A stretch of DNA of 64,000 bases from Chloranthus sessilifolius (lineage: Eukaryota; Streptophyta; Magnoliopsida; Chloranthales; Chloranthaceae), in NCBI GenBank assembly GCA_021018995.1, contig CM037595.1, positions 98,483,491-98,547,490 on the forward strand. The letters run 5' to 3'. The translations under genes and the position numbers were made by a program. A model generated the notes under the pieces. The model was not told the origin of the DNA. It made no database searches and worked only from the letters and a program-made list of their open reading frames with translations. Shown here one piece after another: positions 55,061 through 64,000 of the stretch. Numbering within the stretch: position 1 is the first letter of the stretch; every line of letters starts with the position of its first letter.

Positions 55061-56627
55061 TTACGGAATATTCAGTTGCAAATACGGTACCCTTATACCG
55101 GCTCTAGATTGTAGGCCGTTACCCTATACCAGCTATAAAAGACTAGCCTTGAAAGCCACCCAATATGTAAAAGCCTGACTTTAATAGCTTTTCAAGAGCT
55201 CTGACCTATATAAATGCCAGCTTTTGACCATCCTTATGGATAAAAAGTTTTCCTACGCTTAATGATCATATAAAACCCGGTGAGGCCCATTGACACATAG
55301 AATTGGTATATTAGGGAAGCTTGGAGACCCCTCGACTCTGCGTCGGACAATCTCCTTCTGCCAAAATAATTAAACTTTACTAAGGGTTATAGTTAATTTA
55401 GTCAATGAAAGTATGCTTTTAACCTTTTACTGATTTTGGGGAGCGAAGGCAAGCCTAATATATAATTTGATCCTTGTCCCCATCCCATATTTTTGTAAAG
55501 GACATTGTTAGATTGAGGATAGATTTTATGCGGACAGTGCAGGCAACTGATGTGACACTATACAATTGGCTGCATGGACGGTAGGGCTCAATTAATACAA
55601 TTCGGTACAGTCAGTCACGTCACACCACATCAGCCGCTTGCACTTTGTCCGCATCAAATCTGTCCTCTGTTTATAACTTTCCATTTGTAAATATCTCACA
55701 AACCCCTGAAAATAAAACAGAGCCAAAGGAGTAGGTCATTAGGTTCGATTGCCATCCTCCATGTTGTTTCTCACCCTTGTTTTTATAAAGTGTGCGTTGG
55801 TTTTGTTGTTAACCCTCACCACTATACAATTACCACATGTGTATAGATGCCTGATCCTCAGTTCTAGAGGTTGTCTCGACCGTATCCAAACAAAATTAAA
55901 TAAATTATTAAAACGTACGCAGGATTCTCTTCCATGGGGTCCACAAATGTTAATAGTTATTTTACCCCATATTTTAGGGAACTTCTGGTGAGGTCCCCAA
56001 ATGCTAAGAATACCTTTATTTTCACCCACCGAATCTTTCTATCCACCCACATAAGTGGGTGCAAGACTAAGGGGAAACAAAATATTTCCTTCCACCCACA
56101 TATTCACTTCCAAAATTAACATTCGAATCCACCCACTGAAATCTTCAGCATACACCCACATCGTCTTCGTCTCTCTTCATTTTTCCGCCTACGCCATATT
56201 TGAAAACAAGGACTCCACATCGTCTTCTCCAATTGTATCTTCACCCTGTGCAACATCTGGACTCGTGACTATAGACTGACATCTTCCCCAATCTCCATCT
56301 CGCGCTACAAGAAGTTAAGAAAATGACGAACTCTGCTTCCCCAGTCGTCTTTGAGTTCTTATTAGGGTTTATTTGTGGGGCAACGAAATCATCTGTTAGA
56401 AGTATTTTTAATTTTTTAGTCGATTGTTTAACATATTTAGTTGATTGCATTGTACTTATTTTTTAATTGATTGCTTAACATATCTGTTAAAGGTTTGTTG
56501 ATTGTTCAAACAAATTTTTGAGTTCACCCACAGTAAAACACTATGATTTTATTGAACTCAAAGATTTGGTGAATGAATTTGAATGAACTCATTTTTTTTG
56601 TGAATGGATTGATAGGGGTTGTGTGAA
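55061..56627. other. Non-coding stretch before the PMD pseudogene
   Basis: No gene recognised. TCCACCCACATA-like phrases recur at 56,040-56,160. Open frames at 55,749-56,279 are short and overlapping, with no family features. Confidence 0.5.
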
Positions 56628-59304
56628 ATGGATGATTTCCATAATCAGTCTATGGCTTCCTATAGAAGAAGATGTACAAAAACCCGAATCGAATGAGCAT
56701 CCGAAGGGATGTCTTCTGAAATTGATGTTGATAATTCAGAGATTTTAGCAATAGCTATTGAAGCTACATCTCCAGCGACAGTGATATCTGAAGAAGAGAA
56801 AGTGGAAGAAGAGAGTGGATGAGGGGAGAATTTTAGACGTGAGAGTGAAGGAGGAGAGAATTTTAGAAGAGAGAGTGGATGAGGGGAGTGTGGTTATTGG
56901 AGAGGGTAGTATGAATGATGTGGCAATAGAGGGGAGGGTGGATGATATAGCAGTAGAGGGTGAAGCTAAAGAAGTGGAAGTGGGTGAAGGAGAGGGAGCT
57001 GAGAGGGTGAAGGAGATAGTGGAAGTGGGTGAAGTTGAGGGAGCTGAGAGGGTGGAGGAGAGAGTTACTAAAGGTGAGGAAGCTGAGAGGGTGGAGCAGA
57101 GAGGGGTGAGGGAGCTCAGAGGGTGGAGGAGAGAGTGGAAGAAGGTGAGAGAGCTCAGAGGTTGGAGGAGAGAATGGAAGAGAGAGTGGGTGAATGTGAA
57201 GGACTTGAGAGAGTGGAGGAGAGAGTGGCTGAAGGTGAGGGAGCTCAGAGAGTGGAAGGTGAAAGAAAAGCAGTTAGAGCTCCAAAAAAGAAGAGAAAAA
57301 TAAGAGAGGTCGACGTTGAGTCTCCCTAAATTAAAGTCGAGGATAATGTGCCACCATTTTTCGGAAGCCCTGCGGACACTTCGCTTCTAAGATGGTATAG
57401 AAATCATGTTGCCCACGATCTATGGGTTAACAAAGTAAGTGACCAACGATATTCAATTTATGTAATGCATTTATCATTTTCATTTAAAATATGTGTACAT
57501 AATTACAAATTTCTTACTAATTTTATTGTTGGTTGATGTAGGATTGAGGAACACTTTGTTGCATCTAACATTCAGCCAAACTCGATGGCTGGTTCATCGT
57601 TGAAACATCTCTCAAATTTAAAAGTAAGATCAAGATGGCAGGATTTTGGTTGTTGGCTAGGGTTGCATTTAGGACCATCAACCGTGTCTTAGTATCTGCC
57701 TTAGTTGAGAGATGACACCCTGAGACATGTATTTCACTTTGTTACCGGTGAGATGACTCACTCTCAATGACGTGAAGCATCTCATTGGCTTATCTGTAGT
57801 CGGCAAGGCAGTTGTTGTAAACCCTTACAGTACTGCTGAATTTGTGGTAATGTGTGTTCAAGCATTTGATATTGGTGTCGATGATGTGATTGAAGAATTA
57901 AATCACAAATGATGTAAAGGAATTCGCTTGGAATGGTTGTGTACCCGTTTGAGCCAAATACCTGATGATACATATGATCATCAGATTGACTGTATTGCGA
58001 GAGGATACATTCTTTATCTGTTAGGTTGCACAATCATTGCCGATAAATCAGGCAGTATGGTGTCGGCTCGGTACGTAAAGATGTTGGTCGATCTAAAAAC
58101 CATTGGGGACTATGCGTGGGAAGCAGTTGCACTCGCTTATCTTTATAGGCAGCTAGGCATCGCATCAGAAAAGAAGGTTGCGCAAATTTCTGGGTTGCTT
58201 ACGTTAGTTGAGGTATACTACATTCGTATAGCAATATCTTACTAAATTACTTTTCTAATATTTAATAAATAATTGATTTATATTGCTGTTAAACTATATA
58301 CTTTATATTTTCAAGCGTGGAGCTATGAACACCTAGCTTTAGAGCGTTCAGCGCTTATCCCAAAGTCATTTGATAAACTGCCTTTGGCCTTTAAATGGTA
58401 GCAACCTTCCAGTCAGCCCGGGCGTCACGAATCAAAGTTGGTTCTTTTACGTGAAGTATTGGATGACTTACGAATGAATCAGGTATTATTATAATTAGTT
58501 ATTTTACGTTAACTTATATAATTGTAATAATGCTCTCTCTCGTACAGGTTATTTGGGACTCATATTATAAGACTAGATCGGAGTATTCGTTTACTCCTAC
58601 TACATTTTACACGGGATGTCTGTTCTGTTTCGACATTGTCGAGCCGTACTACCCAGAGCGATTGAGACAGTTGGGGCACGTGTAATCAATCCCTTCGATA
58701 CCAATAACACCTGCAGAAGGGAGCATTAGAGGGAAAACTGCGAAGACATACACCGTATATTACCGAGCTCCTCCGAAAAACTTTGAACGTCATCCCAGCC
58801 ACCAATTATCCATAGAGGATCGTAGTCCTCTAACGTTTAATGGGGCCACTGTGAAGGATTATATGGAGTGGTACAAGAAATCCTCACACTTGTACCTCAT
58901 GGACCCCAACCACCACAGGAGTTTGAGGCAATCCTAAAGTAGAGATGATGTCCAAAGTAGAGATGATATCGACAATGTCTCAGAGGGATGGGTACATATT
59001 TGCATTATTATAATGTCTCTCATTTATAACTGCTATCATATACGAAAATTTATATAATGTCTAATATTCATTTTGAATGCAGCGATATCACAGAGATAGG
59101 GCATTGATGTTATTAGAGGATTCGATAACTGTCGGTGCAAATCAAAATATTGGGTATCTGATCGAGGTCATGAAGAGGGTACTTGATGAGCTCCGATTCT
59201 ACTTGCCCGCCTCACAAGTTCCTACCTCAAGTAATGCATCCCCCGTCACTGAAACCACTTCAACACCACGCCGAAATCCTCCTCGGAAAAGAGGAAAGTT
59301 TTAG
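56628..59304 (+). pseudogene. Plant mobile domain (PMD) protein, decayed
   Basis: ATG 56,628 (MDDFHNQSMASYRRR) is followed by a stop, then by a Glu/Val-rich repeat region (56,815-57,320) with a frameshift, then PPFFGSPADTSLLRWYRNHV and a donor at 57,435. After an acceptor at 57,541 come GFWLLARVAFRTINRVLVSA, VERWHPET, VTGEMT (frameshift), IPDDTYDHQIDCIARGYILY and TIGDYAWEAVALAYLYRQLG. These are typical PMD blocks. Later pieces (AWSYEHLALERSALIP, VIWDSYYKTRSEYSF, NGATVKDYMEWYKK) and a basic tail PPRKRGKF complete it. PMD proteins derive from transposon-borne genes and some act in plant gene silencing. This copy has many stops and shifts. Confidence 0.85.
56830..57290 (+). repeat. Purine-rich coding minisatellite
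   Basis: Imperfect tandem units built on GTGGAGGAGAGAGTGGAAG and GGTGAGGGAGCTCAGAG, encoding VEERVxEGEGAERVEERV-like residues in the PMD pseudogene. Confidence 0.8.
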
Positions 59305-59650
59305 TGAAGGAAAAGTTTGAGTGATATGGCATGTAGAGTTTTTTGTATATGTATATTTCTTGAAGAAATCAATTTTCGTGTATTTCTTTAAGATATCAAT
59401 TTTTATTGTAAATACAAGCATTGTTGTCAGTTGACTTGTTAGTAGGGCTTACAATTGGATGGGCTTCCTTATCTTTCTCAATTTCTTGTGTATTATTGTT
59501 TGAAGGTATCAATTTTTCCACTGTAAATAAAGACATTATTGTCGAGTTGACTTGTTAGAATTGAAACATCTTTGTTTGAACATTTTCCCAACCCCACCAT
59601 ACCAAAATGAATATTTCAAAAGTCTATCAACCACACATTACATTTAAAGA
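59305..59650. other. 3' flank of PMD pseudogene
   Basis: AT-rich. A segment TTTTATTGTAAATACAAGCA..GTTGACTTGTTAG is repeated (59,400 and 59,515). No gene. Confidence 0.55.
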
Positions 59651-61162
59651 AATAGAAGTTATACGTGTCATGCTCTAAAAAATTTAATAACAATGCTTTT
59701 TTTCTTGATCAACAATAAAAATGAAAATTACGAAATTTCAGAGAATCAAAATTGACTTTATATAAAATATGATGAGACTAGAAAGTGTAGTTATTAGTGG
59801 AACATAACAAAATGGAGATTCTCACAAACTCCCTACTAGATATACAACCAAGTTGAGCATTCTAATATTTAATATATTTTACACTTGAGACTGAACCAAG
59901 TGGATTATCAAAAATAAAAGTCCAAATGGATTCCTTTGGAGTGCAGCATAACAAAACTCCAAATGGATTATAAAAAAAAAATGACTAAAAAAAAAAATTT
60001 GTGGGTTTGACGGTGGGCATCACTCGGGTCACATATCTTGGTGGTGCCCACTATCGCCAATATAATAGAGGCACCCACCATCGCCAGGCATCGGTGGTTT
60101 GAACTCCAAAAGCATCCTCACCGGAGTTCAACCGATGCCCACGGTGAGTGGTCCGTCAATATCTTAACCCGACGGGCACTGCTAGAAAAAAATTTGCACC
60201 CGGTGGGCACCAGCTCGGATCAAAACGGCAGCACGCCATGGCATCGATGGTGAACTCGGTGAGCATCCTCACAGAGTGAAAGGCTCGATGCCTAGTGTGT
60301 GTCGTCAATATTTTTAACGGTGGGTACCGTCGTAAAAAAATTTGCACCTGACAATGGGTACCCATTGTCAAGCTCAAAGAGTTGACAGCAGGTACCCACC
60401 GCAAGGGTCAAATTTTTTTCCTGACGGTGGGTACCCACTGTCAGTGAAAGAATTGACAACAAGTACCCACCGTCAGGTGCAAATTTTTTCCTGATGGTGG
60501 GTGCCCACTATCAGGCTTAAAGTATTGATAGCAGGCACCCACCGCTAGGGCATCAGAGCCTTTCACTCCAGTGAGGATGCTCACTGGAGTTCAGCCACTA
60601 ATGCCCTGGCTGTGGTGCCTGTTGTCAGGTTTTTGGCTTTGACAGTGGGTGCCCACCGGCAGGTATAAATTTTTTTCCTAATGGTGGGTGCCCACTATCA
60701 GGGTTAAAATATTGGCAGACCCACAGTTACATATTTGGAATTGACAATGAGCACCCACCGTCAGATATGTGACACCGACAATCGGTGCCCACCGCCAGAC
60801 CCACAAAATTATTATTTTTTAGTCATTTATTCTTTTTATTTGATAATCCATTTGGAGTTTTGTTATGCTACACTCCAAAGGTATCCATTTGGAGTTTTAT
60901 TTTTATATTCTACTTGGTTCAGTCTCAAGTGTAAAATATATTAAATATTATAATGCTCAACTTGGCTGTATATCTAGTAGAGAGTTTGTGGGAATCTCCA
61001 TTTTGTTATAATGCACTAATAACTGAACTTTCTAGTCTCACCATGTTTTATATAAAGTCAATTTTGATTCCCTGAAAATTCGTAATTTCTATTTTTATTG
61101 TTGATCAAGAAAAAAATCATTGTTATTAGAATTTTTAAAACATGACAAGTATAACTTCTATT
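59651..61162. mobile_element. 1.5 kb foldback element
   Basis: The outer arms (about 59,651-60,060 and 60,750-61,162) are inverted copies over some 400 bp: left AATAGAAGTTATACGTGTCA, right complement AATAGAAGTTATACTTGTCA. The inner parts are also complementary (GCATCCTCACCGGAGTTCAA against GCATCCTCACTGGAGTGAAA), so nearly the whole element folds back. The centre holds serial GGTGGGTACCCACC-type palindromes. It codes for no protein. Structure resembles foldback or long-terminal-repeat Mutator-like elements. Confidence 0.85.
60010..60800. repeat. Array of GACGGTGGGTACCCACCGTC-like palindromes
   Basis: About ten units, each with GGTGGG(C/T)(A/G)CCCAC and a flanking CTGACGG or CCGTCAG, separated by CAAATTTTTTTCCTGA-type spacers. 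Units vary in sequence and spacing. Confidence 0.85.
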
Positions 61163-61950
61163 ACATAGGTGCTCTTTTAAATATCTTTAGATCCATTATT
61201 TTGGGTGCACCTATTGGAATTGAGTAAGTAACATAACTTATATCGATCACAATCACAAGAGAAATACCTCACTGCTTGTACTTATACATCGTTAAAAAGA
61301 ATGCTGCATTTACTAGTCGAATCAGATAATATGTTCAATTCTATGGTTACAAAGGCTAACTTCTCATGTGCAAAGTAATGATTATTTTATTAATTTATGA
61401 TGTTTATATTATTGTTATGTGAAACAAACAGACTCCCACATAACTTGACTTATTGAGGGCACCTATGAGAATCATTGGCTGCTTCGAATCAGATGACAGT
61501 AATCATTTTTTGAATAAATCTTAAAATCATGAACTTAAAATCAAACAAGGTAGATACAATGGAGTCAAAGGCTATTATCTCGTTAGCAAGTCTTTCTTTT
61601 AAACTATGTTCTAAAACCAACTTCTGATGTGCAAGTAATGGTTATAGAGATTAGTGGATAAAGAATCTTAAAAAATATACACTTTAGTACAAAGTTCTTT
61701 TCTATTCATTTATGTATCATTTCATAGTATCTATATTCATACCAGTTACAAAAAAGATGTTGGCATGATCATAATATTTTTACGATTTACATGAATATAC
61801 ACCACCCCCAAATAAGAAAACTATCAATCGAGGTCAACCACCGGATAATATTTGAAAACAACTTTTTCACTATCATTGTCAGAGTTAAAGTTTTTCAATT
61901 GTTATGCAAACTGAGACGCCCATACTGCTGCACAATCATCTCGATATCGC
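61163..61950. other. Non-coding stretch
   Basis: No gene recognised. Two loosely similar blocks near 61,300-61,380 and 61,545-61,630 share CTTCTNATGTGCAAGTAATG words, a probable duplication. Confidence 0.5.
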
Positions 61951-61952
61951 CT

Positions 61953-62420
61953 TCATACAACCGTCGATGATGGAATGGGACTATCTTTAATCAAAGTCAC
62001 TGACACGAAGTGACAATCGTTCACATGAGCGATGCAAATTACCTTATTCGTTGTGTCTGTTGTTGTCCATAATGAAAAAAATAGCATACAAAGTCGGGTG
62101 CTAAAAAGGACTAAAGGAGTAGGATAGCATGACGCTATTAGGTATCTCATGTCCGACACAGTCATCCAATAGGCACTCCGACCATTGTCAGTGAAGCAGT
62201 TGAGGATCATATGTATCTGAATTATTCACTCTTGGCTGTCGAAAATCGGTAAATACTTCTCTGCACGGGCAGTCAACTCCGTTAACAAATCTGCTCGCAC
62301 TATCTTCCATCCATCGTAGCTCATCCCTAACCAGTGTGCAACAGCTCTAAACCCACAGTGTCATCTGTCGTTACTTTCGTGATATCAGTTACGATAGGAC
62401 GCATAAACTCAGGGAGTGAC
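61953..62420 (-). pseudogene. OTU-like cysteine protease region of the MULE
   Basis: The block CGFRAVAHWLGM carries the presumed catalytic cysteine of OTU-type proteases; the usual D-G-x-C lead-in is damaged by a one-base deletion (TDD then shift). The later ICIAHVNDCHFVSVTL contains the His region (HFV). A TGA after FDSQE separates the two halves. OTU-like domains are known from some plant MULEs; their role in transposition is not settled. Confidence 0.75.
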
Positions 62421-64000
62421 TTCAGATATAATTTCATTCCAAGGCTTTCTTAAAGCTTCAAAACTTCAACGACTTCAGCCTTCTCACATTTCTTCTTTGC
62501 ATTCTCCTTCATATTAACTTCTTTTATTACGTACTCAAACCCGAATTTCTCTTTTCTTGAGAACATATCATGTTTTCTTTCGTTCCCCTTTCCCTTAGGT
62601 CTGCTACGTTTACTCTGCGATAACTTTGGCTCAACCATGTAAGTCGTAGTGGGGTCTGCCATCTCATGCAATTATCTATAAATTTGGTTCTTGACCGCAA
62701 TATCGGACCTCTCATATCTTTTGTATATGCGATGAAAGCATTCTAACAGTTCAGCACCTCTTGATGATGCACCGACTTTAAGGTGGTAGAGTTTCTTCCA
62801 CCAATGATGAATCTTTTCAAGGGAAATTCTGTCATCGGCTAATAGCCATGAAGAGAGTTCATGCAAGCATGAAAGGCCATATGTCTTGTGCAGAATATGC
62901 GTGTACTAAGATTCAATAACATGTTGCATCTCAACTGCAACTTTGTTTGCTTCAATAATTTCTATCACGGCTCTGGACACGTGACCCGCTACTAGCTCGT
63001 AGAAATGAGAGGAATAATGATGTCTCCTCTTCAGTTTACTTTCTTCAATTGACGCTCGTATATGTATATATTACAGTTCAACGACGACGTCAATCTTCTC
63101 CCACGATTGCAGAAGGTCAACAATCGAAGATCTCAACTCGCGCTTGATCTGAGCATGCGCGCTCTCCACTCGGTTAGACGTTGTGTTACCGAAATGCATA
63201 TATTCATTCGTCCACGCTGACACGAATCTTTCCTTGTACGATTCTATCCAAGTCGCATGCAAATAGTGAATGATACTTTGATGATCCACATACCTATGGA
63301 CCAAAGTACCTATCGCAGCTTCGTATTCTTCTACCGATGAATTTTACATCACACGATTCCACGCATGGTAGAAGGCATCCCATTCTTTTGTAGTATCAAA
63401 CATTTTTCTACAATTCCTTAACACACCCATATTTATGTGTCACACATAAAATGTATTTGACTTCTGAAAAAATCACTTCGATCGCATTCCTGAGTGGTTG
63501 CTGTTGATCTTTGACGAATAGAGACGGAAACTCTCCTCCCTTGAAAAGTGATTTGAATGATTGCAATGCCCACACATAAGCGTTCTCTTTCTCAGATGAC
63601 ATGAAAGCGAAGCTAACGTAAAAAAATTTCTGTGCGGAGGTCACTCCGATGATTCTTAATACCAGAAGTTTTTATTTATTCATCTTGTATGTGCAGTCCA
63701 AAACAAACACCTGAGGAAAGATGTTCGCTAGCTCTATCGAATCCGGATAAGCGAAGAAGATGTTGGTCAATTCATCTGTTTTAGGATCTTTGTAATGAAA
63801 ACACATGTATTTGGTTTCTTGAAACCTGAACATCAACTGTTGGAGGTGTATCCTCTCTTTTCTCTCAGTCAATTGCATCGCATGCCTCGCATTATAGATG
63901 GCTTGAATGGTTGACCAATTTTTTGGATCCTTCTTTCAAATGCTACGGAATATGTGACTAAGCTTCACCCCAACAGCTGACATCTCTTTCAAAACTTCTC
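61953..64000 (-). pseudogene. MULE transposase (FAR1-like) with OTU-like protease region, decayed
   Basis: Read on the minus strand, 63,672-63,878 encodes a MULE segment (FFAYPDSIELANIFPQVF, then LDCTYKMNK). 63,408-63,644 gives FFYVSFAFMSSEKENAYVWA, and 63,071-63,304 the C-terminal part (FVSAWTNEYMHFGNTTSNRV, ESAHAQIKREL). After a linker (62,450-62,866) comes an OTU-like protease region: LPEFMRPIVTDITKV, the cysteine block CGFRAVAHWLGMSYDGWKIV (about 62,290-62,350, one-base shift before it) and DNGRSAYWMTVSDMRYLIAS. The frame is broken at least five times. It runs off the right edge. Confidence 0.83.

Noticed and set aside
60010..60800. Regular repeats with spacers, CRISPR-like at first glance
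   Set aside because: Units are palindromic, vary in length and sequence, lie inside a long inverted repeat, and the genome is a plant.

Overview
This is a nuclear chromosome segment from a flowering plant. It has spliced genes with GT-AG introns, plant-type Ty1/copia and Ty3/gypsy retrotransposons, an L1 LINE, TRIM, SINE, hAT, PIF/Harbinger and MULE elements, and non-coding DNA studded with small palindromic elements. The species cannot be read from the sequence. I see no bacterial, plasmid, viral or CRISPR features.

Only two cellular genes look intact or nearly so. One is the 3'-terminal exon of a U-box/ARM-repeat E3 ubiquitin ligase of the PUB43/44 type (12,245-13,251, +). The other is a complete seven-exon oligopeptide transporter (OPT) gene on the minus strand (35,136-42,864). 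Its exons join into a 758-codon frame with every junction in phase and with the NPG and KIPPR family motifs. A colinear, decayed second OPT copy (15,594-26,815, -) shows an old tandem duplication. The intact copy has a 4.8 kb intron 3, and a TATA box sits 60 bp upstream of its ATG.

Layout. 1-4,529: Ty3/gypsy element (-), running off the left edge. 4,770-5,420: decayed copia RNase H. 5,680-6,669: 5'-truncated LINE (-). 6,670-8,497: two LTRs in opposite orientation. 12.2-13.3 kb: PUB exon. 14.3-15.5 kb: solo LTR carrying a SINE. 15.6-26.8 kb: OPT pseudogene, broken by a Tourist-like MITE in exon 7, and by a full-length L1 LINE that landed in the loop of a small hairpin element. The LINE's own ORF1 holds two solo LTRs. 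29.1-32.7 kb: complete copia element without an integrase core. 35.1-42.9 kb: intact OPT gene. 43-56 kb: gene-free DNA with a palindromic MITE family, a TRIM, a hAT element with a perfect 8-bp target duplication, and stacked hairpin MITEs. 56.6-59.3 kb: plant mobile domain (PMD) pseudogene. 59.65-61.16 kb: a 1.5 kb foldback element with a GGTGGGTACCCACC-type core. 61.95-64 kb: decayed MULE transposase with an OTU-like protease region (-), running off the right edge.

The clearest result is the order of insertion events: OPT duplication, hairpin MITE, L1 insertion (16-bp target duplication), two gypsy LTR insertions into L1 ORF1 (each with a perfect 5-bp duplication), then recombination to solo LTRs. 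Conceptually removing each LTR plus one duplication restores the ORF1 reading frame across both junctions. The best candidates for something little described are the palindromic motif arrays in the LTRs, the foldback element and the RanBP2-type zinc finger in the L1 ORF1.
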